Assembly: GCA_003260075.1 (NCBI GenBank)
Contig: QLIY01000079.1
Span: forward strand, 1-64,000
DNA length: 64,000 nt
Source of the DNA: Phallusia mammillata
Taxonomy: Eukaryota; Chordata; Ascidiacea; Phlebobranchia; Ascidiidae
Direction: 5' to 3'
Shown: positions 21,828-34,813 of the stretch, in pieces
Layout of the letters: the number at the start of each line of letters is the position of its first letter
How positions within the stretch are numbered: the first letter of the stretch is position 1
Notes under the pieces: generated by a model
Seen by the model: the letters and a program-made list of their open reading frames with translations, nothing else
Databases searched by the model: none
Told to the model about the DNA's origin: nothing
Translations under genes and position numbers: made by a program

Positions 21828-24800
21828 AGGTTGTCATGGAAACACTCGGATAGGATTTGTCAAACTGCAGTGAGACGTGAAAGTCATTGTACAATGAAAC
21901 TACGTTGTATGTGATCCGACTAAAAAACAACTGTTGTTTGTTTGAAACATGTTGGTTGATGTGCGCAGAATACAGATGGTTGCAGCTAAAGTGCTTCCCA
22001 AGTTTTTATTCCAAATCGGTTTGTGGCTGACAACATTAAAATGGCGGTTTGAGACGATTTCATTACATATTGTAAAACAAGTTCTAATAGCTCTAGGGCC
22101 GAGAGAAAATGTTTTTATGTTCAACAGTTTGGGAACCACTTGCACAGACAAAGCCCAAATGGATTTTACTTTAATGATCTGAGTTATTTGTAGACTGTCA
22201 TCAAATTTTTTTTTATTATTTAGAACTTTTGAATTTACAAAAAATAGCTAAAAAACACCTAATTGTAAATAAACAACATATTTATGTGCAGTGTATACAA
22301 TTATTCAAATAAAACAAATTTGTAATGTGAAGATACAAAAGCACTGCAACATTCATTTCTAACCTGAAACAGCAAATAACCAAGAAGCATCATACATTGA
22401 GCAAGATAAATTTCAACCTGTTTCACATCTAACAATATTCTACTTATATAGTGTCATTGTTATAATATCTTTTGGCAAATAGTTATCTTAATCAATCACC
22501 GTATAAAATAATAACATGTGAGTGTCACCAAGCACTACATTTCACCAGTAGACTTCCCTTATTTCCATTTCGCACTGGTTGTGTGTAATATTAGGTGCAA
22601 CATTTTGTTTGCAGTATTCCGGAAAAAAATTGCTTTGGGATCAATTACAAAACACAGAAACACAGCATACTTTGGCAATCATCATCGCGTTACCACAAGA
22701 TCATCCACCAATCGCCAGATTTTGTTAATATTCAATTCGCTCACACTTTGCGATGGCATGGGAGATTTTCTCATATTCATTTACAGAGCATATGAATCAT
22801 TTTGACTGGAACAAACTCAGCACAATCTGGCATCAAGTAAACACGATATTAGCTGTTGTTAGCTAATCTAATCTTTTTAGTTTTAAAGATTTTTATAGAA
22901 ATGAAAAATAAACTAAGGATATAAATGTTTGCTTATTGTAACAATTCATACCAGGTAGTGTTTTGTTTCAAAACAAGGAGTTAATGCAAAACCAGAATGC
23001 TTAAAAGTACCTCCCTGGGAGGTCCTTATGTTTTATGTAATAAGGTCCAAGTACCTCCCTGGGAAGTCCTCGGTTTGCGACGGCGTTTACAAGTCCAAAT
23101 GTCTCCCTTGGAGGTATAAGTTGCGCCAGCGTTGCTACCACGGAGCAACGGCACGGCGCGGAGCAACGGCGCGGCGCGGAGCAACTCAAGCGTTGCAAAG
23201 GGGAAAAAGGCGTTGAATTCTATGCAACAAAAACCTGGGTATTGCTTTGAGCTGTATCATACGCTTCAAAGTTACAAACGGTGACTTTTATGTGCAATAT
23301 CATTGTTTACTTTTGTTGACTGAACAATAAACTTCATGTTTTTTGTTTGGTGTATGGTTTTGGTTGATTTTACAATTGATTGGTTTGGTAAAAAATAAGG
23401 CTGTTTTAGCATTGGCTACATAGAAAAAAGTCATATTTGAAATGTCTATAAAAAATAAATCATTTGAACTTAGGAATAAAACTTTTAAGAGCGTGTTTTG
23501 TGTGTTTTGGGGTATTAAAAAAGCAAGGAAAAGAATTTGGACCTCTGTGAGATTTTTTATGGAAAAAGCTTGGACGTCAAAGGGTTAAAAAAGGGAAAAT
23601 TTCTCTACAGTTTTAATGGGTCATCATTTTATTTAGTTTTTCCACCATTGTGGAGTGAGCACCAATGCTTAGTTCAACCCATCAGATTGTGTCAGACCAA
23701 TATTTCAATAATTACTCTGTCTTAAACAGAACAAATAGTTTAATCTAAAAGAATATGTATAAAAGTACAGTAGCAAATCATTTCAGTTGAACAAATCTTG
23801 CCATAAACATAGTGTTTTATTTACATAGACATGTCATATAGTTACAGCCAACTGTTAAAAAAATTGTCTCAGTTAATCGCCTAATCCAGTTAATCGCATT
23901 TCCCTATGCCTGAAGCCGAATAACAATTTACCAAATTCACATGTGAGTTGTCCAAAACATTAACAATTAAAGCGCGCGTAAGTAAAATCGTAAATTTACC
24001 GAACCTTTACAGGCACTAAGTGCATTTTATTGTTAAAAACGGTTTCGACATAGGTTTTGTTTCGTTTTCAGGATGTACGGTTCAAGGTGTCATTTATTAA
24101 TAAGTTTTTGTGACGTTCTAATTGGCAAAACACTTGACCATTGGTACATCAGCCTGATACAACAATTTACAAACGCTGCCTGTGGGCTACTTAAGGTAAA
24201 AAAGGCAATTGCAAGAACAGGAAGCAATGGGAAAAAAACCTCTTTTACAATTTAATTCAACTATTTGCGTCAAATTAGTTGTTTTCTTTATATTTAATAA
24301 ATATGTTTGTAGAAATAGAACATTCCATTTTTCCCCCCCCCCTACAACAATTTACAAACGCTGCCTGTGGGCTACTTAAGGTAAAAAAGGACAGAAAGCA
24401 ATGGGAAACCTCTTTCACAACTTAATTCAACTATTTGCGTCAATTTAGTTGTTTTCTCCATATTTAATAAATGTGGTTGTAGAAACAAAACATTCCATTT
24501 TTGTCGTTAGATAAACAAACTGTAGCTACAGTTTTAATTTTCCTACATTTCCAAACTACAGTTCAATCTCAGCAAATATGTCCTGACTGTGAAAATGCTT
24601 TTGACTTGTAAACAAGAACATGCGCAGTGGATTCAGACAGTTCAGTTTAAAAGCGCTCAACAAACAAAGCGGCGTGGTGGTCTGGCCATCACAAGTACCT
24701 TGTTACAGCTTCCGTGTATCAAATGATGGGAAACTCCAAAACAGCGAGACCGTTAGTTTGTGTGTGTGAGCAACAATAGCCACGGGCAGGGTAACAATAC

Positions 24801-25215
24801 AAGCAAGGTACGGGTGTTCGCTGATGTAATAACCCAGCATACTAGCCAATCCTCTCGTAATTTAACTCATTTCCCCGCGTTTAGTGAGAAGTGAGGAAAA
24901 AGTCTGTCGTAAACACATGCTGTTTGGCGTATGTTTCTCCTCTCAAACTGCGTGATTTGAATTGTCGAAAGGCTGCTATTTGAATATCTTGTTTTATAAC
25001 ATTGCAAAACTGCTGTGTCACGCCACAGGTTTTATGTAATGTATGAAGCACTGAATACTGAAGAGAAAAAGGGTGTTTGGACATATAAAGGCCAGTGCCA
25101 ACAACTAGGTTTTTGAGGTTGCTGAGCCGATTGGTACGTTACGGTCGAATTACATCGCACAGGTTTGGAGTGCATCTCTTGTCTGCTGGTTTGTCTGACT
25201 CGACTTTGAACAAGC
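21828..25215. other. intergenic region between the two GLUT genes
   Basis: Contains AATAAA near 22267 and 22309 that may end GLUT-A transcripts. Three degenerate copies of ACCTCCCTGGGAGGT lie near 23011-23115, followed by a short GC-rich repeat (GGCGCGGAGCAAC). A 160-170 bp duplication surrounds the C run at 24333-24342 (copies 24162-24332 and 24343-24503). No convincing exon was found. Confidence 0.6.
25084..25090 (+). promoter_or_regulatory. possible TATA box of GLUT copy B
   Basis: TATAAAG lies 126 nt before the GLUT-B start codon, which would give a 5' UTR of about 100 nt. The immediate ATG context (GAACAAGCATGGA) is shared with copy A. Confidence 0.45.
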
Positions 25216-28200
25216 ATGGAGGGCATAGGTTCGTCTTCAGCAAAGGTGACTTTCAACCTGCTTCTGGCCACATCGATGGCAGTGATTGGATCAACCTTTC
25301 AATTCGGATACAATACTGGCGTGATTAACGCACCACAAACTGTGATTGAAGAATTCTACAACCAAACCTTCATTCTGAGGTAGGATATGTGTGGCTTCTC
25401 TCTGTCAACAATGGCCCAGACACGTGTTGTGTTCGGTGGTGTTTGACTACTAGCTGTTAGCACACACCTCGCGTGTGATGGAATTTATGTCATTAAACAA
25501 TAAAGTGGTGTAACTGAAAGCGGATGTAATTGGCTCACAATGTTTTCCACAACAACACCTCGAAGTGAACCACGTGCTTTAATATCTACGGCTCAGGAAA
25601 TTGTATGTTTAGCCCAGTGGTTCTCAACCTTTTTCATGCCGCGACCCATTTTAGCAACCAAATGTAGCTTACGACTTTTCAAAAACTTTCATGTTGTTTT
25701 CATAATCATTAGAATAAACTCTTACTTTAGGTAAAAAGGGCTAAGTTAGCTGGTCCGTTCGGTTTTCATACACAAAGTATCTTGTTACAACACATACTTG
25801 CATTGTGTTATCCTCTGTATAGTGACGTAATAAGGCATTTGTTTCATATTGTAATGGTCATAATGGAACAAAAATAAGTTCAAATCAAATGGTCTGACTG
25901 TTTTGTGTTGTTTTTATCTTCTTATTGCTGATAAACATTTGCTTTTTTAATGTTTATCAAGATGGTTCGCGACCCCCAGAAAAATGGCAAGCGACCCCCA
26001 ACCAAGGAGGTCTCTATAGTTTAAAACAGTTTGCAACATNNNNNNNNNNGATCTGCGACCCAGGGTTTGAAAACCACAAATTTACAGAATTCGTGGCATG
26101 CCATTTTACCCCTTTTGAAAATGCACATAAGCTAGTTTTTGTAAAAAAATCTTTGTTTTCAGATTTGGACATTCAATTTCACAGTCGACCATTGATCTTC
26201 TGTGGGGCTTCACTGTAGCAATTTTTGCAGTTGGAGGAATGATAGGTTCCCTATGTGCAGGTGCAGCAGCAGAAAGGTTCGGTTTGAAAAGATCCATGCT
26301 CTACAACAACTCCATAGCCCTGCTAGCCGCCTTGTTGATGGGATTTTCACAGTTGGCTAATTCATTTGAGATGTTGATCATAGGTAATGTTACCCATGTT
26401 TTGTTCACTTCTATGTTTACGTACAAACCCATGCTCCAAACGGCCATTTAAGATGCTTATAATAGGTAAAGGGACTATGTGAATGTGTACATGCATCAGA
26501 GCCATATGGATGCATTTGCTATGTGAATATGTGAGATATAATACTACTGGTTGAGTAAACGAAACGCACACATTGATATGACAACATAAAATGGCAGATG
26601 CTACTTCGGTGTAACACAATTATTGGTCCTGGCGTACATTAGTTGTAGTTCATGAATAATTCGTTATTTCGAATTACGTTACCGTTTAACAATCTGATTA
26701 ACTGGCATTTTATCACTGATGATTGCATGTGCATTTTTCGAAATGCTTGATCATAAAGTATGCCGCTATTTACGTACATTTCGGTCTTTTCATATCCTCT
26801 TATTTTTTTCAATGTCATTGTATTTTTTCAAACGGCATTGTATCATTTCGAACTGCATTGTGTTATTTCGAACGGCGTTGTATTATTTCGAACGGCATTT
26901 TATTATTTCAAACGGCATAGTGAATTTAACCCTATGAGACAGTTTTGAATCAATGTAAAATCACAATCTAATTTTTATTTTCTCAAACCCAGATTTTTGT
27001 CTGTCTAGACCGGATTTCCCTTCTAGCATCTGTGATCAATACAAATTCGTTTAAATCGAAAATTATATTTTGTCAGGTCGTTTTGCCATCGGCTTAAACA
27101 GTGGAATAAACATGGGGATAGCTCCAATGTATTTGACCGAATGCGCTCCTGTTCGACTACGTGGAATGTTTGGAACACTCGGACAATTAGGCATTGTGAC
27201 GTCAATACTTCTGTCACAGGTGAGTGACCTCGTCCATATAGAATTTCCTGAAACTTAATTTCTGAAAACGAAAACGAAAAATACATTTATGTAATACAAA
27301 GTTTTATCTCCATTTTATTGTTGTTATAATGCATGCTTTTACAGACGATGCAAATAGGCAAAATGTATATTTTTTTAGTATTATTGACAGATCCTTTCTT
27401 TAGTATTACTGACATCTTTGGAAACCTGTTGAAAAAAAACAATGATCGTCGATAAGTGTGCTGCCTGTCAGAGGGTCAGATACCGCTCAATCAAATAATA
27501 CTAATTAAGTGTAATACAAAGAAATTCAAAAATGCAAATTTAGGCACAGAACAATACCAACATATAACATATTACAAATAATTATTTAACATATAACATA
27601 TTACAAATAATTGTGTAAGTCAATTTCCGCCAATTGATGTGCTAGGGCAGGGGTCGGCAACTTTTTTGCACTGCGGACCGGTTTGAAACTGAAATTTTTA
27701 TCACGGACCGACCTTTAAAAATCACAAATGTTCAGCACTGCAACCTAATTACAGTTATTACAACTTTGATACAATGTGGACCTTCAGAAAGTTTTCTGCG
27801 GCCCGGTAACGAACCCCTCGCGGACCGGCACCGNCTGCGACCCGGTAACGAACCTCTCGCGGACCGGCACCGGGCCGCGGACCGGTGGTTGCCGACCACT
27901 GTGCTAGGGAATACGAGTCTATAATGTAAATGAACGAAATTTTGCAGGTCAAGTAATAAAATAGATTAAATTCACTTTAGAATTTTATCGTTTTAGATTC
28001 TTGGTCTCCATTGGATCCTGGGCACCCCCCCCCCCCTGGGGATTGTTATTCAGTCTCACTGGTATTTTCGCGATTTACCAGCTCCTCGTTATTCCATTGT
28101 GCCCTGAAAGTCCAAGGTACATATCCATACTGCGTGTTTCACCGCAATTTATACCACGTGATACCGGTCACATGCGCTTCCTGAAGCGGTTTGACGATTG

Positions 28201-31200
28201 ACACTACGTCACTTAAACACACGGTGGCAGATTTGTAAGCGGGTCCGAAGTTGAGGCCTAAACTCGAAAACTTTAAGACGAAGCGTTTTTGGAACCCGGT
28301 TTAGGGTCGAAAGTTTGTTCGACAGGACCATACGTACAAAAGCCCCCCCCCCCCGGTGGCAGATTTGTAAGCGGGTCCGAAGTTGAGGCCTAAACTCGAA
28401 AATTTTAAGACGAAGCGTTTTTGGAACCCGGTTTAGGGTCGAAAGTTTGATCGACAGGACCATACGTACAAAAGCTCGCGAAAAGTATGGCGTGCAAAAT
28501 GTAATATAAGGATGCTATGTGGATGTGTACATGCATCAGAACCACATGGACGCATTTGCTATGTAAATATGTGAGATAGGCCTATATGTACGAAAGCCTG
28601 CAAAAAGAAAGGGTGTCCAAAATACAAAAAGAAAACAGAAACAACAGACATTAATACGCGACGGCTTAAAAAGACGTTTATGAGCTGTTGGGCATTAGGT
28701 TTAGTCCAGCAATCACCTACTTTTGTTAGGTCATTTTTTTTAACTTGAAGACACAGATTGTGAAGTCAAATAAATACCTGAATCCGACTAGAATTTCTGT
28801 CAAAGGCTTAATGAACAGGTCACCGTTGTAAAAAGATTCCAAAATGTATTTTACCTGTGACATTGCTGAGGTGTTTTGCAAATGTGACCTCAAACGTACA
28901 GTTATATAAGCAGTGTCATGACAGGGGAAGTCCCATAGAGTTAATCGCTCCCATCACGTTTCGTTACATAACAAGGCGCGGAAGAAATACTTAACCTTCG
29001 TGTTTTACCGCAAAGCCACCTGAAAATGTTACATAACCTGTCGCTATTGCGGGGAATCACCCGATGCGAAATGTTGTTATGGTGTCACATTTTAATGTTA
29101 AGTAAACTGGTCTGTGATGCTTCATTCACATGCTAAGAGCATAAATGGAAGTCAGACACTATCTGAAGCATGTGCTTAAGTAGGTTAACCCAACTTGTAG
29201 TTAATATTAATCTCAAAATTCCGTAAGGAGCAAAAAAACGCCAAACAGTATATGGTTTAAGCTTGGCAAAATAGCCTACTGCGGCAAACTAAGTCGGGTC
29301 GGGTTCGGGCTTAGGTTTTTTTTTGCCAAACAGGTCACTGTTTTTTAATAAAAAAAATATTACCTAGCTAGTTGCTGGACTTAAATTAATGCTCGAAAGT
29401 CCTTAAACGCCTTGTTTGGGCCATTGTCTAATTTTGCACATCTTCTTTATTATATTCTGTACTATATTATATATTCGGAACTTTTTGTGGGCTTTTATGT
29501 ATAGGAATGTTTTTTATAGGTTTCGGGCATTGAACTTAACTTTAACAAAGTTGATTTGACACTTGACTCAATTTAAGACGGGTGGTAGCATGGGCGCAAA
29601 ATTGAGTTTATGATTTTGCTAAAACCTTGAGAATCTGAAGGATTGCGCGGCTGTGAGGTGGAACCTGCGCGGCTGTGAGGTGGAATGGGGAATGCATAGT
29701 TGTGTTTGCTAACGTTAATTCTTCCTGTTGTTCGCCGTAATTCGATTCTACCATGTTTGTCCTGCACTTTTAAGCTTGTATGCACTAGAAATCTGCGTCA
29801 ATGCATTGTTTGCAATAAGCTTGGTTGTCCTTGGGCACAGAGAACGTAGGAACCTCTGGGTCAACAAACAATTCTATGCATAGAATCTATAAATTTCAAT
29901 TTTTGCACTGCGGTGTTTGCATTCCACGTTTTTCATTGTGCAGGTATTTGCTGATCGTGCAGAAGAAAGAGAAGGCGGCGATTGCGACACTGAAGTGGCT
30001 TCGTGGAGACGATTACGATTCCTCTAAAGAACTTGAAGATATTCGGCTTGAATTTCAATCAAACAGCACCGAACAAAAAACCAGTGAGAAATTAAACTTC
30101 GTAAAAAGTCCCAAATTTACTTAATACTTAATGATGACCTTACTTGCTCACTGCTTTGTTAAGAAACAAGTCGAATCTTTGCACTAATTAAGACAAATCC
30201 TTTTTGAAAACATTTACAACAGCATGTGTTAACTTTTTTTTATCATCGCTTCCAGACAAATAAATCTAATATAGATCTTCTGGCCATTTTGTTTTGATAC
30301 CGACGTTTCCAAGCCTTGTTCAAGTCGTCTTGTGTACAATATGTGCAGTGCCGGCCTGTTGTTTAACTTTAAATAAGCAACTTTTAACTTCCAAAAGACT
30401 GGGAAACACCAATTGAGCGATAAACATTAGCAATCCAACCCTCAACTAAATTTTATGTTTGTTTTTCACAGAAATTTCGGAACTTTTCAAACACTCCCAT
30501 CTCCGTCAGCCTCTGCTTATTGCTGTGGTCATGCAGCTCTCACAGCAGTTGTCAGGAATCAATGCCGTATTTTATTATTCAACCGAAATATTTCTAAACG
30601 CCGGAATTCCGAAAGAATATACGTAAGTTTTTATTTATAAACATAACTTGTTATTCATGAAAATGCGACTTAATGGGAAATAGCACAGTACGAAAGGTCC
30701 ATTGACGTCATTAAACTGAATCAAGCCTGTCTCCCAAGCATTTCCATGTGGCAAATATAACTACGTCTTAGTACGGTCCAAACTTTTAGCTTACTTGGAA
30801 GAAATGTACAAAACGACGTTGCAAGCTGCAAGTTTTGTTGTCGCACGTTTATATATTTCTCGTTAAACTGGAGGAACTGAAGGGAGGAAATCGTTCTTTT
30901 TCAACGATTTCCTCTCCTAACATCTTGTACATGTATTTTAAACACTCTGAAAACCCGAAAACCCATTTTGATGTAATGCGAGACATTTTACCCAAAACGT
31001 AAGGGCGTAGCGAAGAGAAGTCTATCTATTGTGACTTGTCAAATTGATCGTTTGCTTTAAACAAAGTTGGGTTATTAACAAATGTAGTAGCCACTCCCAA
31101 ATAAGTTATTTTAACGATAAACACTCAAAAACGTGACGGTAAACACGTGTTTCGTACGATCTTAAAGTCCGAATAAGGAGAAGGGAACTTAGAAATGCAA

Positions 31201-34200
31201 TGGTCATCGTGACGGACATGACTAAGCAATTTTTTAGCGGCAAAAGGAAAAACGCACATAGTTGTTACCACCGGAAGTTGTTGCATGCAGATGAGCGTTT
31301 TATTGGCGCAATCTGGTAAACACTTGCATGATGATACTAAAACAAATACTTGCGGGATGATACTGCAAAATCGCTGTGAATGCAATGTAAACGAATCGTA
31401 AAGTTGTGCAAATGTTTGTAAAGCAGATTTGGGATGCATTTACGCGCTCCAAATGACGTGTGGTTTTCTTATCATCGGTATTGGGTTAATAATATTGTTG
31501 ACTCGCATACTTTATACTGATAACAATGTATGCCGGACTTTACTAACTAACTACCTAAACTGTACAATGATTGGTACGAGAAAAACGAATAAAACCTTAA
31601 CGTCCTTTATGCCGAATTGGACTCGATTTACCGAGGTTAAATTACAGTACAATAGTGACTATTGTAGTCAAGTCTGTTTATTCAATCTTAAGGGTCCAAA
31701 TCAACCCGCAAAGTCCGCCCCACTTCAATCTTTGTGCAGAATAACTTAACTATAAATAAAATTGTCTCGTTGCAATTCAAACGTTTCGACGAAACTGGTT
31801 ACATCATTATTAAAATAAATGACTATTTTTTATTTTACTTTGATATTTCTTCATGAAACTATTCAGTCGTTTATAAATATCACAGTATAGAGCAAACCTA
31901 TAGGAGCCGTTATATACCGGGTCAAGCCAATCTTGCAAGTATTTCCGTGTGGCAGGGCAAGGGCTAAAACTCCAGCTTGTGAGCGACGTGCTGAGACCAT
32001 CTGTTACATTTTTAAGCCTGCAGTTTGTCGACTGGAAAGCAGTGGTGGGATTCAGTCGGTTCAATAGAACCGCCTCACAAAATTTTACGACATCAGCGAA
32101 CCGGTTAGCATTACTGGTTACTTTCAATGGAATTTTTGTAACAGAACCGGCTAAAAAGTATGACATTTGTGATAGATCCGGCTGACAAAATAGTGTGAAT
32201 CCCACCATTGCTTGGAAGCCTACCTTGATTCAGTACGAAGGTTCTTCTGTGTCTAGCTTACTGTATAATTTTCTTGTTAAAACGACCTTGGGAGTATTTT
32301 TATTTGAAATGTTTCTATGATTTGCCACAATTTTTATAAAACTCCATCCATATTTACAGCGGCTTAACAACGGTTGGAATGGGTGTGGTCAACGTTGTCA
32401 TGACGATGGTGAGCGTTTCCCTGATCGAGAGGGCGGGGCGTAAGATCTTGCATCTGATTGGTCTAGGCGGGATGTGTGTTTGTGCGGTTGTTCTCGTGGT
32501 AAGTCGAGCGTAACGGTGTATCCGAGAAAAATAGTTGTGGTATTTCGAGTATGTGACGTGTTTAAAAGGGTGAAACGAATATATGTTTGTGATGTCTGTT
32601 AATTATTGAGCAGTACAATACTGGTATTAAAGATGGATGTAACTTCGTAGTAGTCTTGCGACAGCAAAACCACACAACATTAACCTGTGCGAAAATTCTT
32701 GCATTAAACTAAAAGTATTTGGTTTGCATTTAGGCAATAGTTATTGTAAAACAAAACCGCTTTTCATTTCCATGATGATAATTGTTCTAAAAGTAAAACA
32801 ATTCTATTTTGTTTTAACTATACTGCATACAGGCGTGTTCAAATCGAATATATTTCTCGCATGAAATAAGCTATTGCTGCCAGGCATAATGTATGACTAG
32901 TATTGCCTCATCCAGCAGTTTTATTGTAAACAATCGACGTTTCGACGTCCTATACAAGACGCCTTCATCAGGAAACTTGTGGTAAAATACATTTGCAGGA
33001 GTTTTAACAATCAATGTTGCTGTTATCCCCCCCCCCCAAACTTACACCTAGGAACACTGCACACAGACATAAAAAGTAACTTGACCAATAAGGAAACTGC
33101 CTGAAAACTTGGGGTAAAATACATTTTGCAGGAGTTTTAACAGTCAATGTTGCTGTTAACAAACTTTCAATCACTCGTAGCAGTCATAAACGAGTTTTGC
33201 TCTTCCAGCAGTTTTTGTGAAAAATAATCGACGTTTCGATGTCCCAAACAAGTTTCGACATTATCCTGATGAACGCATGTTGTGCAGGACGTCGAAACGT
33301 CGATTATTTACAATGAAAACTACTGGATGAGCAATACTTGGTTATACATTACCCCTGGCAGCGATAGCTTATTTATGTAGCAGTCATATTTAAGCCTTAT
33401 AAATTTATTTGCAGGTTCTTCTGAACCTTGACCAATCAGAGACAGTAGCTTGGTTGACCCTTGCCCCAATTCTCATTTTCGTGGCTTTCTTTCAAACTGG
33501 TCCAGGAGCAATTCCTTGGTTTATCACAACCGAATTGTTCGACCAAAGATCTCGACCATCAGCTGTCAGTGTTGCTGGGTTGGCAAACTGGATGGGAAAT
33601 TTCGTGATTGCTCTCGCGTAAGGAATTTAAGTTGCCAAATCCATTTTTACGCTTGTTAGGGATTAATTACAATCATATGAAAATCTTGTGATGAAAATAA
33701 CAACCCAAATATTTGTTAAAAGCGGCATACTTTATTGTTCAAACGTTTCGGCAAATGCTCATGCCATCATCATTGATATCAGGGGTCACATCAGTTACAC
33801 TCGTTTATATCCACTTGAGTCATATAAAGATTGATAAAAAAGGGTGCGAAACATGCGTCGTATAAAAACGATAGATAAAAAAGGTGCGGAGCAGTGACTG
33901 ACATGAGATTGTAGCAAGGTGTAAGCCACTAATATGATAATCTTTTCAGTATTTCATCAAGAGAGTAAAGTCAGATGTTAAAAAGATAAAGAATTCCTGA
34001 AAAAGAAACTACAGTATATGATTTGTTATGTTAGCTATTGCTGCCAGACACCGTGCACTGTACTACGCGCATTCAGTGTTATTTACCCTGATGAAGGCGA
34101 CCTGTATAAGACGTCGAAACGTCGGAATAAAAATACTTGCCAGAAGAGCTCTATAAGCTTGATATACGATTTGTTTTCTTCAAATAAACTTTGCGCTTGC

Positions 34201-34480
34201 ACCAAACGCCAACTATTTTTGCCTACACTATTGATAACAAACGCTTCTACGTTAAAGGTATCCGTCGCTGGATGGCGCCATCGGGGGTTACACGTTCATT
34301 ATTTTCGCCGTCCTTCTGGCAATATTCTGGCTTTTCACTTACTTCAAAGTCCCGGAGACGAAAGGTCGGAACATAATGGAAATCACCGCACTGTTTCAAC
34401 CCAAAAACACTCGTGGCGTTTTGACGAAAGACATTGACGTCACTGGTGACGTAATTTTTGAAAATGGAACGAAGTTCTGA
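25216..34480 (+). CDS. facilitative glucose transporter, class I GLUT (copy B)
   Basis: Exons: 25216-25379, 26163-26383, 27077-27219, 27997-28116, 29944-30083, 30472-30622, 32360-32498, 33415-33617 and 34258-34480 (TGA). All have AG/GT borders and compatible phases. The predicted length is about 500 aa, usual for GLUT1-4. Visible signatures are [12 protein letters not shown] in helix 1, PESPR at the end of helix 6, [17 protein letters not shown] in helix 7 (the QLS of glucose-selective members), ERAGRK and [17 protein letters not shown] in helix 10, and [12 protein letters not shown] after helix 12. It should be a plasma-membrane glucose uniporter. Its neighbour 3.4 kb upstream is a close tandem paralog. 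Only exon 4 is compromised: twelve Cs at 28025-28036 replace about 14 nt. Confidence 0.92.
25615..26078. mobile_element. hAT-type MITE containing an N gap, GLUT-B intron 1
   Basis: Starts CAGTGGTTCTCAACC and ends near GGGTTTGAAAACCAC. The interior has the CGCGACCC motifs typical of this repeat. Ten or so Ns (26040-26049) interrupt it. The 24 bases before the Ns also occur in GLUT-A intron 4 (about 19510-19533), suggesting a mis-join between paralogs. Confidence 0.55.
26816..26920 (+). repeat. 20-bp tandem repeat, about five copies
   Basis: The unit is close to TATTATTTCGAACGGCATTG, repeated in register over 26821-26920 with a partial unit before it. It lies in GLUT-B intron 2. Confidence 0.85.
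27648..27901. mobile_element. hAT-type MITE with perfect 8-bp TSD
   Basis: Ends CAGGGGTCGGCAAC / GGTTGCCGACCACTG, flanked by TGCTAGGG on both sides (27640-27647 and 27902-27909). A single N at 27833 separates two copies of a 45-bp internal segment, again a join artefact. It lies in GLUT-B intron 3. Confidence 0.88.
28221..28476. repeat. 122-bp duplication around C run 28343-28354
   Basis: Sequence starting GGTGGCAGATTTGTAAGCGG is present directly before and directly after twelve Cs with only two or three differences. GLUT-B intron 4. Confidence 0.85.
32040..32210. mobile_element. hAT-like MITE, 171 bp
   Basis: Ends CAGTGGTGGGATTCA / TGAATCCCACCATTG form an imperfect inverted repeat. The flanks CTGGAAAG and CTTGGAAG do not match exactly. 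A partial relative lies near 52625-52730 in the protease gene. GLUT-B intron 6. Confidence 0.65.
32865..33375. mobile_element. inverted-repeat element carrying hammerhead-like cores
   Basis: The left end contains AAGCTATTGCTGCCAGG. The right end is its inverse, ending CCTGGCAGCGATAGCTT. On the minus strand CTGATGA (32971-32965) and GAAA (32943-32940) frame a GGCGTC/GACGTC stem II. On the plus strand near 33254-33310 a second CTGATGA...GAAACGTC occurs. A C run at 33027-33037 lies inside. Related ends occur near 20060, 34030, 48170 and 56219. It may be a Penelope-like pLTR pair. GLUT-B intron 7. Confidence 0.55.
34079..34130 (+). ncRNA. hammerhead ribozyme-like fold
   Basis: TTATT..CC (34079-34087) pairs with GGAATAA (34124-34130) as stem I with a 2-nt bulge. 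CTGATGA is at 34088-34094. Stem II is GGCG (34096-34099) with CGTC (34112-34115), one G-U pair. GAAA is at 34116-34119. ACGT (34119-34122) then C34123, the expected cleavage site. It belongs to the same repeat family as 32865-33375 and lies in GLUT-B intron 8. Confidence 0.6.
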
Positions 34481-34748
34481 TTCAGGGCAAGGTTGTCTTG
34501 GAAACCCTTGTGACGTTTGCCGCGGAGTCTTTGTACAGTATAGGAAAGAGGTCTTGTGTAGATGATATTTGTGTAAGCAAGGTCATTAAATGACTTTGAA
34601 AATGACTGAAATGTATTACTTGTGCATATCCGTATGTATATGTTGAACCAATGTGTTTAATGTGTTTAATTAAACCATATGTGGATGGTAATACTTGGGT
34701 TTGTGACACTGCTGGTTTGATAGACGAATCTTGTATTGAGATCAATAC

Positions 34749-34754
34749 AATAAA
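34749..34754 (+). promoter_or_regulatory. poly(A) signal AATAAA of GLUT copy B
   Basis: AATAAA about 270 nt downstream of the GLUT-B stop codon and the first clear one there. No experimental cleavage site is known from the sequence. Confidence 0.5.
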
Positions 34755-34797
34755 TCGGACAGAAGAGGCATGTAGGTTAAATTAAAAAAACATGTTT

Positions 34798-34813
34798 ATT
34801 CTATTTGAATAAT
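34798..34813 (+). other. 15 of 16 match to the Ciona spliced-leader sequence
   Basis: ATTCTATTTGAATAAT differs only in the last base from the Ciona spliced leader as I remember it. It is followed by AACG and not by a GT donor, so it is not a spliced-leader RNA gene. It lies 45 nt past the GLUT-B poly(A) signal. See also 51641-51656. Confidence 0.4.
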
